Source: Erwinia mallotivora (GTDB lineage: Bacteria; Pseudomonadota; Gammaproteobacteria; Enterobacterales; Enterobacteriaceae). Taken from it: a stretch of DNA of 62,201 bases. The position numbers were made by a program, and so were the translations under genes. The first letter of the stretch is position 1. Each line of letters opens with the position of its first letter. Positions 9,733 through 17,940 of the stretch are shown one piece after another. The notes beneath the pieces are model-generated. The model did not search any database. It saw only the letters and a list, made by a program, of their open reading frames with translations, and was not told the origin of the DNA. Where the stretch lies: NCBI RefSeq assembly GCF_000590885.1, contig NZ_JFHN01000028.1:1-62201 (forward strand), read 5' to 3'.

Positions 9733-9756
9733 GTCAGGTAAACCGGTTTACCTGAC
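9733..9756. promoter_or_regulatory. LacI-type operator 1 (24-bp perfect palindrome)
   Basis: The half-site GTCAGGTAAACC is followed directly by its exact reverse complement. The central CG and the GTAAACCGGTTTAC core are typical of LacI/GalR-family operators. It lies between the regulator gene and the ABC operon. Confidence 0.85.
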
Positions 9757-9905
9757 GGATTAAAATTTTACCTCATGGTTACAGCATCTTATCTCTCATC
9801 CCCCTCTCCCCCGGGGCAGTCTGGCACAGAAGCTGCTAGATAATTTTCGGCGAACAAATATTCAGGGTTTTGTCACGATGAGCAGGGAGAAGTTTCGTTA
9901 TTCAG

Positions 9906-9919
9906 GTAAACCGGTTTAC
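9906..9919. promoter_or_regulatory. LacI-type operator 2
   Basis: This is a second exact copy of the 14-bp core GTAAACCGGTTTAC, here with CAG before it but no symmetric extension. It is 76 bases upstream of the ABC ATPase start and 168 bases from operator 1, centre to centre, a spacing that would permit repression by looping. Confidence 0.85.
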
Positions 9920-9994
9920 AAGATGTGGATCGCGGAGAACGAAGCCTTTCCCACCATCACCGTTTAATACGGCCTCAGGTAATGGGAGAAGATA

Positions 9995-10777
9995 ATGCAA
10001 CAGCCCAAACCCGTCCCGGCACGGGTAGAAATGGTCAATATTACCAAGACTTACGGCTCGATTCGCTCGTTGCGTGGCGTTAATCTGCGGCTGGCCCCTG
10101 GCGAAGTGCTGGGGCTGGTCGGCGACAACGGCGCAGGAAAATCGACCCTGACCAAAGTGCTGTCCGGCGCAGTGGTGCCCACCAGCGGCGCGATTCGCAT
10201 TGATGGCACAGAACAGCACTTCAGCAACCCTGCCGATGCCCGTCGTTGCCATATCGAAATGGTCTACCAGGATCTGTCGCTCTGCGACAGCGTAGACGTG
10301 GCGGGCAATCTGTTTATGGGCCGCGAGCCGCTGAGGCATCGCTTTGGCATTCCCTTTCTCGACCAGGCAAAAATGCATGACGATGCCCGTGAAATGCTGA
10401 AAGGACTGGGGATCTCCATTCCTGATACCCATCTGCTGGTACGCAATCTTTCTGGTGGCCAGCGTCAGGCGATTGCCATCGCCCGCGCCGCCGCTTTCGA
10501 ACCGAAGGTGCTGATCATGGATGAACCCACCGCCGCACTGGCGGTCGCTGAAGTGGAAGCCGTGCTGGCACTGATCAAACGCGTCAGTGCACGGGGCGTC
10601 AGCGTGATCCTGATTACTCATCGGTTGCAAGATCTGTTCCTGGTGTGCGATCGCATCATGGTGATGTACGAGGGGAGCAACGTGGCCGATCGTCAGGTAG
10701 CGGAAACCAGCCTGAGCGACATCGTTAACCTGATTGTCGGTGAGAAGTTCACCGCGCAGTCGGCTGCCGCGCATTAA
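9995..10777 (+). CDS. Sugar-type ABC transporter ATP-binding protein
   Basis: This 260-residue ATPase powers import through the permease that follows. Motifs: Walker A GDNGAGKST near residue 43, Q-loop region MVYQDLSLCDSV, signature LSGGQRQAIAIARA, Walker B VLIMDEPTAAL, and the switch His in ILITHRL. It has one nucleotide-binding domain, unlike the fused two-domain RbsA/MglA proteins, as is usual for the single-domain carbohydrate importers of this family. A good Shine-Dalgarno (GGGAGAAG) precedes the start. It is the first gene of a five-gene operon. Confidence 0.93.
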   Translation: MQQPKPVPARVEMVNITKTYGSIRSLRGVNLRLAPGEVLGLVGDNGAGKSTLTKVLSGAVVPTSGAIRIDGTEQHFSNPADARRCHIEMVYQDLSLCDSVDVAGNLFMGREPLRHRFGIPFLDQAKMHDDAREMLKGLGISIPDTHLLVRNLSGGQRQAIAIARAAAFEPKVLIMDEPTAALAVAEVEAVLALIKRVSARGVSVILITHRLQDLFLVCDRIMVMYEGSNVADRQVAETSLSDIVNLIVGEKFTAQSAAAH

Positions 10778-10787
10778 GGTGAACAGG

Positions 10788-11798
10788 ATGAGTATGATCA
10801 ATTTAAGCAGTTCCCGTGTTATCCCGCACTCGCTGCCGCGTCGCATACTGCATAACCACTCGGGCGTGGTGAGCATCGCGCTGTTTTTTATCTTCTGCTG
10901 CGTGGTCTTTTCGCTAATCACCAGCCATTTTCTCAGCACCACTAACTGGCTGAACATTATTCGTCAGAGTGCGCCGCTGCTGATCGTCGCCACCGCCATG
11001 ACGCTGGTGATCACCACCGGCGGCATCGATCTGTCGGTGGGCTCAACCCTCGCGCTGGTCGGTGCGCTGTCAGCTATTGCGCTTAACAACTGGGGAATGC
11101 CGTGGCCGGTGGTGCTGGCAGGCGGCCTGCTGCTGGGAGGACTGGTTGGCGCGATCAACGGTTTTTTTATTGCTTATGAGGGCATTCCGGCCTTTATCGT
11201 CACCCTTGCCACGCTGGCCGTGGTGCGTGGCGCGGCGCTGCTGATTACTCAGGGCTATTCCATCCCCATCCCCGCCGACAGTGCGTTCGTGCTGATGGGC
11301 CGCGCCTGGCTGCTGGGTATCCCTGCGCCAGCGCTGATCGCCATAGTGGTGCTGATCGCTGGTCATATCGTGCTGAATCATATGCGTTTTGGCCGTTATG
11401 TCACGGCAATTGGTGCCAATGCTGAAGGGGCGCGCCGCAGCGGCATCAATACCAAAGCGATGACGATGCGTGTTTACATCATCAGCGGCATGGCGGCAGC
11501 ACTGGCGGGGATGATCATTACCGCCAGGCTTGGCAGCGGCTCGTCCAATCAGGGCGAAGGGTTCGAGTTACAGGTGATAGCCGCCGTGGTGTTGGGCAGC
11601 ACCAGCCTGTTTGGCGGCTTCGGCACCATCATTGGCACTCTGCTGGGAGCCATGTCGATCGCCATAATCCAGAACGGCCTGATCCTTTCACATATCTCGC
11701 CTTTTTATACCCAGATTGCCACCGGCACCATCATCCTGCTGGCTATCTGGCTGAATACCCGCATTCTCAACCCGGCCCGAACGCCGTCAAAAGGATAG
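10788..11798 (+). CDS. Sugar-type ABC transporter permease
   Basis: This 336-residue inner-membrane protein is of the RbsC/AraH/XylH type, with many hydrophobic helices and the family segment ITTGGIDLSVGSTLALVGALSAI near residues 75-97. The start at 10788 lies 10 bases after the ATPase stop codon and has AGGTG and CAGG upstream; an 18-codon longer frame would overlap the ATPase gene. Later conserved parts include YEGIPAFIVTLATLAVVRG and GEGFELQVIAAVVLGSTSLFGG. It would form a homodimer channel with the ATPase. Confidence 0.93.
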   Translation: MSMINLSSSRVIPHSLPRRILHNHSGVVSIALFFIFCCVVFSLITSHFLSTTNWLNIIRQSAPLLIVATAMTLVITTGGIDLSVGSTLALVGALSAIALNNWGMPWPVVLAGGLLLGGLVGAINGFFIAYEGIPAFIVTLATLAVVRGAALLITQGYSIPIPADSAFVLMGRAWLLGIPAPALIAIVVLIAGHIVLNHMRFGRYVTAIGANAEGARRSGINTKAMTMRVYIISGMAAALAGMIITARLGSGSSNQGEGFELQVIAAVVLGSTSLFGGFGTIIGTLLGAMSIAIIQNGLILSHISPFYTQIATGTIILLAIWLNTRILNPARTPSKG

Positions 11799-11801
11799 CC
11801 G

Positions 11802-12881
11802 ATGAAAGGATCGATTTTTCGCCATGCCGATCCGCTACCGGTTGGGGTCAACAGCGGCCATGTGATGACGGTGCTGGGGCCAATACCGCTAAGCCAGATG
11901 GGCGTGACGCTGATGCATGAACATATTTTGCTGGATGCGTCAGGCAAATGGGTGCCGCCCTGCTGCTGTAGCGATCGCCATCTGGCGGAGATGCCGGTGC
12001 GGATCGAAAACCTCGGTGAGCTGTCGCTAAACCCGTTAATGAGTCGTGATAACTGCCAGCTGTTCGACGCGGATCTGGCGATTGAGGAGCTGATCAAATT
12101 CCGGGCGCTGGGCGGTGAAACGGTGGTTGATCCGACCAATATCGGCATCGGTCGCGATCCAAAAGCATTGCAACGCATCTCGCGCCTGAGCGGCCTGAAT
12201 ATTGTGATGGGCACCGGGCTGTATCTGGAGCCATCCCATCCGGACTGGGTGAAGACCATCAGCGTTGAACAGCTGGCACAGAAGCTGATTTACGACCTGG
12301 GCGGTGCGGAGGAAAAACCTGAGGTCATTGCTGGCGTAATCGGTGAGATTGGGGTTTCCAGCCGCTTTACCGCCGATGAAGAAAAATCACTGCGGGCCGC
12401 GGGTCGGGCCAGTGCGGCAACCGGCGTACCTATTGAAGTTCACCTGCCGGGCTGGGAACGGCTCGGTCATCGGGTGCTGGACATTCTGCAACAGGAAGGC
12501 GCCGATCTCCGTCACACGGTGTTGTGCCATATGAATCCCAGTTTTGCCGACAAAGTTTATCAACGCGAACTGGCACAGCGCGGGGCGTTTCTGGAATACG
12601 ACATGATCGGCATGAGCTATTACTACGCCGATGAGTCAGCCCAGTCGCCTTCTGATGAGGAAAATGCCCGCGCCATCCGGGAGCTGATCGACGACGGCTT
12701 TATCCATCAGATTCTGCTGTCGCAGGACGTGTTTCTGAAAACCATGCTGACCCGCTACGGCGGCCACGGCTACGGCTATATCCTCAAACATTTTGTTCCC
12801 CGCCTGCGTCGCCACGGCGTCAGCGGTGAACAGCTTGAAACCTTAATGATTGCTAATCCGCAGCGTGTATTTGGCGGATAA
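11802..12881 (+). CDS. Phosphotriesterase-family hydrolase
   Basis: This 359-residue amidohydrolase-superfamily enzyme has the binuclear metal site of the phosphotriesterase (Php/PTE) group: HEH at 39-41, a bridging Glu182 in GVIGEIGVS (Glu, as in E. coli Php, rather than a carboxylated Lys), His214 in EVHLPG, His243 in LCHMNP and Asp309 in LSQDVF. It ends with the family tail NPQRVFGG. Members hydrolyse lactones, esters or amides, and rarely organophosphates, so the reaction is not predictable here. It begins 3 bases after the permease stop. The insertion PPCCCSDRH near residues 52-60 has three adjacent cysteines, which is unusual. Confidence 0.9.
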   Translation: MKGSIFRHADPLPVGVNSGHVMTVLGPIPLSQMGVTLMHEHILLDASGKWVPPCCCSDRHLAEMPVRIENLGELSLNPLMSRDNCQLFDADLAIEELIKFRALGGETVVDPTNIGIGRDPKALQRISRLSGLNIVMGTGLYLEPSHPDWVKTISVEQLAQKLIYDLGGAEEKPEVIAGVIGEIGVSSRFTADEEKSLRAAGRASAATGVPIEVHLPGWERLGHRVLDILQQEGADLRHTVLCHMNPSFADKVYQRELAQRGAFLEYDMIGMSYYYADESAQSPSDEENARAIRELIDDGFIHQILLSQDVFLKTMLTRYGGHGYGYILKHFVPRLRRHGVSGEQLETLMIANPQRVFGG

Positions 12882-12893
12882 AGGGAGAAGATA

Positions 12894-13649
12894 ATGCAAA
12901 AGAAAATTCTGCTGGTGGGTGAATCCTGGACCAGCACCTCAACACACGTAAAAGGGTTTGACCAGTTCGCCACCGCCACCTGGCACAATGGTGCCACGGA
13001 TTTCCTCGCCGCGCTGGCCGACAGTGAATACGCTATTACCCATCTCACCGCGCATGAAGCACCGGTCAGTTTTCCGCTGACGCTGGCGGAATTACAACAG
13101 TGGGACGCGATTATCCTCTCTGATATCGGTGCCAATACGCTGCTGCTGCATCCCGATACCTGGCTGAAAAGTCAGCGCACCCCAAATCGTCTGGCACTGA
13201 TTCACGATTATGTTGCAGCGGGTGGCAGCCTGATGATGATTGGCGGCTATTACAGCTTTCAGGGAATCAACGGCGGCGCACGCTATCGCCAGACCCCGGT
13301 TGAAAAAGTGCTGCCGGTTCGCTGCCTGGCCTGGGATGACCGCATTGAAGCGCCGGAAGGCATTTATCCGCAGATTGAAGAAAACCATGCGGTTTTTGAT
13401 GATATTCCTGACAGCTGGCCCTGGCTGCTGGGCTACAACGAGGTGGAGATGCATCCGGAAGGCAGGTTGCTGGCCACGGTAGCCGGAACAAGCCACCCGC
13501 TGGTGGCCGTGCGGGAATATCAGCAGGGCCGCTCTCTGGTATGGACCAGCGATATGTCCGCCCACTGGCTGCCCGCCGAATTTGCTGCCTGGCCCGGCTA
13601 TCGCCAGCTGTGGATTAACTGCCTGAACTGGCTGACAGCGAAAGCCTGA
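12894..13649 (+). CDS. Class I glutamine amidotransferase-fold protein
   Basis: This 251-residue protein resembles the cytosolic, ThuA-like family with a class I amidotransferase fold. Visible marks are the N-terminal strand KILLVGESW, the segment WDAIILSDIGANTLLL, LIHDYVAAGGSLMMIGGYYSFQG and the C-terminal RSLVWTSDMSAHW. There is no Cys nucleophile in a canonical GXCXG motif, so classical glutaminase activity is doubtful. It is translated from its own Shine-Dalgarno 12 bases after the hydrolase stop. Its genomic partners suggest a part in catabolism of the imported compound; the reaction is unknown. Confidence 0.8.
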   Translation: MQKKILLVGESWTSTSTHVKGFDQFATATWHNGATDFLAALADSEYAITHLTAHEAPVSFPLTLAELQQWDAIILSDIGANTLLLHPDTWLKSQRTPNRLALIHDYVAAGGSLMMIGGYYSFQGINGGARYRQTPVEKVLPVRCLAWDDRIEAPEGIYPQIEENHAVFDDIPDSWPWLLGYNEVEMHPEGRLLATVAGTSHPLVAVREYQQGRSLVWTSDMSAHWLPAEFAAWPGYRQLWINCLNWLTAKA

Positions 13650-13688
13650 CGGCGACCCTCATTTCTCAGCCATTCAGGAGAAGCCGAC

Positions 13689-14807
13689 ATGACTCAGGAC
13701 ACCCTGCAACTGGCCCGGCATCTGCTGGGTTTTAACACCGTTAACCCGCCTGGCTTCGAGTCCGACTGCATGGCGTTTTTTGCCGGATGGCTGAGGGAAC
13801 GGGGTTTTGAGGTCACGCTCAGCGCCTTTGGCGAAGGCCGCAGCAATCTCATCGCCACCCTGCCCGGTTCACAACCGGGCAGCCCGCTGGCCTTTACCGG
13901 CCATCTGGACACGGTGCCGCTGGGCAATCAGCGCTGGCAGTACGATCCCTTTGGCAGTGACTGTACTGATGGACGCCTGTACGGTCGCGGCAGCAGTGAT
14001 ATGAAAGCTGCCATCGCCGCGTTTGCCGTCGCCTGTGTTACTCACCAGGCGGCGATCCGCGCCGGGAGAGGCGTGGTGCTGCTGATTACTGGCGGCGAAG
14101 AAACCGGCTGTGATGGCGCGAAAGCCCTGATTGATGCCGGGAAATTACCGGATGTGGGCGCGTTGATCGTCGGTGAGCCCACGGCAAATTACCCGGTAAT
14201 TGGTCATAAAGGGGCGCTGTGGTTGCGCTGCGAGACGCGCGGGAAAACCGCTCACGGAGCGATGCCGGAACTGGGGATCAACGCCATCTATCTGGCGGCG
14301 GAGGCTCTGGGCAAAATCCAGCATTTCGTTCCCGGCGCAGCCCACCCGCTGATGAAACAGCCGACGCTGAATGTTGGTCGCATCCGGGGCGGGTTAAACA
14401 TCAATTCTGTCCCCGACCACGCGCAGTTTGATGTGGATATCCGTACCGCCCCGAATCTGCAACACGCCACTATCCAACAGAATCTGACCACCACACTGGG
14501 CACCACGGTCACCATAACGACGCTGGTGGATCTGCCTGCGGTGCTGAGCGCAGAAGATAACGACTGGATTAACCACGTATTTCAGCGCTGCCAGCCGCTG
14601 CATCCGACGCCGCTGACGGCAAAGATTGTGCCTTATTTTACCGATGCTTCACTGCTGCTTCCGGCGCTGAACCATCCCCCCTGTATTATTCTGGGGCCGG
14701 GGGAGCCCGCGATGGCGCATCAGACCGACGAATACTGCCTGCTGGAGCGCCTGTCAGCAGCGGAAACGCTGTATGGCGAGCTGATTTGCGACTGGCAGGC
14801 AGAATAA
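13689..14807 (+). CDS. M20-family metallopeptidase / deacylase (ArgE/DapE type)
   Basis: This 372-residue zinc hydrolase has the M20 motif set: GHLDTVP with metal ligand His72 and Asp74, GRGSSDMK with bridging Asp104, GGEETG with catalytic Glu137 and Glu138, and GEPT with Glu163. A dimerisation domain (around residues 175-285) starts KGALWLRCETRGKTAHGAMP. The final metal His is in MAHQTDEYC. Members cleave N-acyl amino acids, small peptides or carbamoyl compounds. It is the last gene of the operon, 39 bases after the previous stop, with GGAG before the start. Together with the upstream hydrolase it suggests a substrate with an ester or lactone and an amide bond. Confidence 0.92.
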   Translation: MTQDTLQLARHLLGFNTVNPPGFESDCMAFFAGWLRERGFEVTLSAFGEGRSNLIATLPGSQPGSPLAFTGHLDTVPLGNQRWQYDPFGSDCTDGRLYGRGSSDMKAAIAAFAVACVTHQAAIRAGRGVVLLITGGEETGCDGAKALIDAGKLPDVGALIVGEPTANYPVIGHKGALWLRCETRGKTAHGAMPELGINAIYLAAEALGKIQHFVPGAAHPLMKQPTLNVGRIRGGLNINSVPDHAQFDVDIRTAPNLQHATIQQNLTTTLGTTVTITTLVDLPAVLSAEDNDWINHVFQRCQPLHPTPLTAKIVPYFTDASLLLPALNHPPCIILGPGEPAMAHQTDEYCLLERLSAAETLYGELICDWQAE

Positions 14808-14846
14808 GCACCGGTATTCAGGTCAGCACCTGCCATCTGGCTGGGT

Positions 14847-15173
14847 TTAATGGGCGTTTTTTATCGCCTGCTGCCAGGAGGCATCCACCAGATAGTAGAT
14901 TTGCGAATCCTTCAGCGAACCATCAAGCCAGACGGTGCTCCAGTGCGACTTGTTGAGATGTTCACTGGGCTGCACATCGTCATGTTCTTCACGCAGTAAA
15001 TCCGCCAGCGCGGGCGTGGTTTTCAGCGCCACCGCTGGACGCCCGTCAATCTCATACACCTGCGCAAACAGCACGTCATTGACTTTGATTTGCGTGGCTT
15101 TCCAGTCGCTGTGCACGCTTTGCTCCGCACCCGGTTTATCCATGCAATAAGAGAGAAGATCCGATACGTTCAT
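14847..15173 (-). CDS. yjbR: MmcQ/YjbR-family protein
   Basis: This 108-residue protein belongs to the small DNA-binding-like MmcQ/YjbR family. It begins MNVSDLLSYCMDKPGAEQSVHSDW and contains the family segments VALKTTPALADLLREE and HLNKSHWSTVWLDGSL. Its biochemical role is not established. It lies 5 bases after yjbQ on the same strand, as in the E. coli order near uvrA, so the two are probably co-transcribed. Confidence 0.92.
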   Translation of the reverse strand: MNVSDLLSYCMDKPGAEQSVHSDWKATQIKVNDVLFAQVYEIDGRPAVALKTTPALADLLREEHDDVQPSEHLNKSHWSTVWLDGSLKDSQIYYLVDASWQQAIKNAH

Positions 15174-15178
15174 CCTGT

Positions 15179-15595
15179 TTATTCCCCTTGCAGTGTGGCG
15201 ACAATGCGCCTTGCGCCAGCGTGCTGACGGTGTTCACCCAGCCAGATGCCCTGCCATGTTCCCAGCACCAGACGACCACGATTGACCGGCAACGTCAGGG
15301 AAACGCCAATCGACGAGGATTTAACATGGGCAGGCATATCATCGGCACCTTCGTAATCATGTTCCCAGAGAGCGCTTTCCGGCACCTGCCGTAAAAAGTG
15401 TTGCTCCATATCGCGGCGCACACTGGGGTCACAATTTTCATTCAGTGTTAAGGAGGCAGAGGTGTGTTGCAGCAGTAAGTGCAGCAGCCCCACCTGCACA
15501 TCACTGAGGCGACGCAGTGCGTCGGTGATTTCATCGGTCACCAGATGAAATCCACGGGATTTGGGGGCTAAAGTCAGCGTTTGCTGATACCACAT
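15179..15595 (-). CDS. yjbQ: YjbQ-family protein
   Basis: This 138-residue member of the UPF0047/YjbQ family has the marker segments [22 protein letters not shown] and [22 protein letters not shown]. His and Glu residues in these form the conserved cleft; thiamine-phosphate-synthase-like activity is reported for the family. Start at [15 protein letters not shown]. It is the first gene of the yjbQ-yjbR pair. Confidence 0.94.
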   Translation of the reverse strand: MWYQQTLTLAPKSRGFHLVTDEITDALRRLSDVQVGLLHLLLQHTSASLTLNENCDPSVRRDMEQHFLRQVPESALWEHDYEGADDMPAHVKSSSIGVSLTLPVNRGRLVLGTWQGIWLGEHRQHAGARRIVATLQGE

Positions 15596-15679
15596 GTTTA
15601 TGCTCCTTAAGCGAAAGCTTCCTGTTAAGTGTGGAGCAAAAGACGAAAAGGTAAACCCTGAACTGATGACATAAACGGC

Positions 15680-15841
15680 TCACTTCAGCGTAATGCCATC
15701 TTCCACACCGCCATGTTGCAGATCGCTTAATAAAGACAGCCAGACGAAGAGATTAACCTTCTCCATCGGGCGCTGCCGCCACGGTTTTAATTCAGGAATA
15801 AGGTTATCCGTAACGATGCTGATGGTGGCCGTGGGAATGAC
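15680..15841 (-). pseudogene. IS256-family transposase remnant
   Basis: The reverse strand from 15841 reads 53 codons to a stop: ATISIVTDNLIPELKPWRQRPMEKVN, then LFVWLSLLSDLQHGGVEDGI. Both halves match the general pattern of IS256-type transposases (the 'ISxVTDxIxPELxxWQxRPLExVYP' block and the 'FWLSLLTDLQNRGVED' block), but the long DDE-containing stretch that should separate them is missing. It is therefore a scrap with an internal deletion, left between yjbQ and the hcp locus. I see no intact terminal inverted repeats. Confidence 0.7.
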
Positions 15842-15911
15842 ACAGAATCTGTGACACGCCCACGGATATATGACTGCTACTGTCCTGACAAGGCAGTAGC
15901 CTGTCCAAATG

Positions 15912-16394
15912 TTAACCTTCCCTGTTTTCTTTGATATTCCATGCTGACTGCGTTTCCGCGCCTCTGCTTCCGGCGGCTGACTGTTCCCAATACTGTATTT
16001 TTACCTTTGCGGCCTGGAACTGGTAAGTGATTCCTGTCAGCTCTCGCTGGGTGGCTCCGTTAAATAAAACGCCTGTGATCAGTACGTCTTCCAGGGTGAT
16101 AAGACAATACTCAAGCTGTGTTCCCCCTGCCTTACAGGATGATAATTCAACCTTGCTGACATGCTTACCGTTCGACGTATAACGCATCACAGCCGGGGTG
16201 GCCTTATCAATTTTTGTCTGTACGGATAAATCACGGTATTGCACTTTTCCTGCACCGCCACCACCACCGTATGCCATATTTCCGGGCTGTGTTGCACCCC
16301 AGCTAAAGGAGTCCACACTGCTCCAGCCTTTGTGACTGGCATCCTGTGATTCACCTGTGATCCCTTCTATCCGTAAAAAAATATCAGTACTCAT
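15912..16394 (-). CDS. hcp: T6SS tube protein Hcp (orphan)
   Basis: Hcp hexamers stack into the inner tube of the type VI secretion system and can carry effectors. The 160-residue protein starts MSTDIFLRIEGITGESQD; an in-frame ATG 8 codons upstream is less like the family. The pattern SWGATQP, then LSVQTKIDKATPAVMRY and LEDVLITG, is typical of the enterobacterial Hcp group. No other T6SS structural gene is in the window, so this is an orphan hcp, divergent from an effector-like pseudogene. A hairpin at about 15871-15902 may end its transcript. Confidence 0.93.
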   Translation of the reverse strand: MSTDIFLRIEGITGESQDASHKGWSSVDSFSWGATQPGNMAYGGGGGAGKVQYRDLSVQTKIDKATPAVMRYTSNGKHVSKVELSSCKAGGTQLEYCLITLEDVLITGVLFNGATQRELTGITYQFQAAKVKIQYWEQSAAGSRGAETQSAWNIKENREG

Positions 16395-16468
16395 TGAGCC
16401 TTCCTTTGCGTTTTCCACATAATCTGATTAAATCCTGTCCGCTTACCACTCCCATATTGAGGCATGTT

Positions 16469-17265
16469 ATGGATAACTACCGGGATAAAAACAGATTTTC
16501 CAGCTATTTTCTGACTATGGCAAATCTGGAAGCGCAGCAGCTTTACAGTAAAGCCAACGAAGTTTCTCTCATCCATCTGAGGGATGGATTCACGCAGATG
16601 GCGTTTCAGGATGACGTGAAACGATTCATTGATGCGCAGTTGAGTACTCTCCGCTCATCCAGTTCAGAGTCTGAATGTCAGCAGTGCCTTATTCACCTGC
16701 AAGAGGAACACAAAAACCTCTCCATACAGGATCAGATGCTGCGTTCCGGGCAGGCCGCTCTCCATGCCTCTGTGCAGTTCATCAAGAGCGATAAGGTATG
16801 GCACTGGCTTATTAACGGTGTAGGTATTGTGTTGAGTACAATGCAGGTGGTTGCTGGTGTCGGTGTAATTATTGCATCCGCAGCTACAGGAAACGTTATC
16901 GGAATTGGTTTTGGTGCGTTACTTTCCCTTCATGGATTTAATGGTGTGGTTGAGGATGTGTTAATTTAAAAACAGGAAATGATGATGCTATCGGCCCTTT
17001 GAAAAAGGCCTACATTGGCAGTGCACAATTCCTCGGATTTGACGAAAAAGTTGGTGAGCTGGCTTATACATCAATGGATCTTTCCCTGTCAGTTTATGGT
17101 ATGGTCCGGTTGGTTATGAAACCGCAGACATACCGCCTTTTTCACTATCTGAGTACAGATTATGTCAGAGGGATAAAAGACATGAGCCGCTTTGACCTGG
17201 GCGTCGAAATATACAATGACTCACTATCTTTAAAATCAATTTATGACAATATGAAAGATAACTAA
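16469..17265 (+). pseudogene. Membrane-type T6SS effector candidate (DUF4225-like), frameshifted
   Basis: The first frame starts at ATG 16469 (TGAGG upstream) with MDNYRDKNRFSSYFLTMANLE and runs 166 residues to a stop at 16967-16969. The reading then continues in the +1 frame as NLKTGNDDAIGPLKKAYIGSAQ through to a stop at 17263-17265. One missing A in GTGTTAATTTAAAA near 16960-16968 explains the break. Residues around 110-160 are Gly-rich and hydrophobic (GVGIVLSTMQVVAGVGVIIASAATGNVIGIGFGALL in two segments), suggesting insertion into membranes. From memory it resembles DUF4225 proteins found beside hcp genes. The convergent gene encodes a small membrane protein that could be its immunity factor. 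A sequencing error is the main alternative to true decay. Confidence 0.75.
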
Positions 17266-17576
17266 TTTTTCATCTTATAAAGAAATGCCTTACACCCCAG
17301 TTTCATTGGGGTCATAAAATAGAAAATGGGGCCAGTAATAATCATGGCTAGTATATATCCGAAAAGATAATCGCTATTTTCATAAATTAAGGTATAAATC
17401 AATCCAGCAATAATTATTGCGATGATGATACATGAAGTTATAAATCTGACTCTTAACTCCCCAAGCAGGGATGGATAAGTTGCACCATCCTGCCCCAGGT
17501 ACTGACGCATTGCTGCGATATCCTTTGCGGTGAAACCGTTCTCAGCGAGTTTCTGTTCGTAATCTATATTGTTCAT
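17262..17576 (-). CDS. Two-helix membrane protein, candidate immunity protein (copy 1)
   Basis: This 104-residue protein starts MNNIDYEQKLAENGF and has two predicted membrane helices, SCIIIAIIIAGLIYTLIY and FGYILAMIITGPIFYFM. It overlaps the 3' end of the effector-like pseudogene by four bases on the opposite strand. A paralogue with the same N-terminal pattern lies at 18036-18356. Small two-helix proteins beside membrane-active T6SS effectors are commonly immunity proteins; the role here is inferred from position and duplication only. Confidence 0.7.
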   Translation of the reverse strand: MNNIDYEQKLAENGFTAKDIAAMRQYLGQDGATYPSLLGELRVRFITSCIIIAIIIAGLIYTLIYENSDYLFGYILAMIITGPIFYFMTPMKLGCKAFLYKMKN

Positions 17577-17674
17577 TTTTACCCGTAATCGTCGATTTCA
17601 TTAGCTTTACCTTACATCAAATCATTTCAGGCAAAAAATGATAAATTTTCTGAAATAAGTTGCTTGTGGATAAT

Positions 17675-17821
17675 GCTGGCGTATTCCAGGCAGATAGTCG
17701 GCATCGTATGTCTGCGATACTGAAAATTATAAATCTCGTCTCTGACGGTTTTTTGCTTTTTGCGTTCAGATAAACGTTGCTGGTTTAACAAGTCAGCGTT
17801 ATTGGTGTTGGTGTGTCGCTT
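17675..17821. repeat. Direct repeat copy A (about 147 bp)
   Basis: It starts GCTGGCGTATTCCAGGCAGA and ends TGTCGCTT, and is repeated at 18457-18598 with about 10-15 percent differences. On the reverse strand both copies encode a similar stretch (LNQQR, SERKKQK, VRDE, YNFQYR, MPTICLEYAS) in an open or nearly open frame, so the repeat may descend from coding sequence. It abuts the truncation point of hcp copy 2. Confidence 0.75.
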
Positions 17822-17939
17822 TATTTTCGGGCTGTGTTGCACCCCAGCTAAAAGAGCCCACACTGCTCCAGCCTTTGTGACTGGCATCCTGTGATTCACC
17901 TGTGATCCCTTCAATTCTGAGGAATAAGTCATTGGACAT
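17799..17939 (-). pseudogene. Truncated second hcp
   Basis: An ATG at 17937-17939 opens a 46-residue frame beginning MSNDLFLRIEGITGESQD and continuing HKGWSSVGSFSWGATQP, nearly identical to residues 1-36 of the intact Hcp. Homology stops after GATQP, where the sequence joins direct repeat copy A and ends in a stop. About three quarters of the gene is lost. It is the remnant of a second hcp cassette. Confidence 0.85.
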
Positions 17940-17940
17940 G

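Noticed and set aside
9902..10957. 351-codon minus-strand frame opposite the ABC ATPase
   Set aside because: The opposite strand carries all ABC motifs; the long frame is due to codon bias of that gene.
17627..17932. 101-codon minus-strand frame at the second hcp
   Set aside because: Its start is out of frame with hcp and reads as a shift of it; I kept the hcp remnant and direct repeat instead, though its second half is the coding-like repeat peptide.
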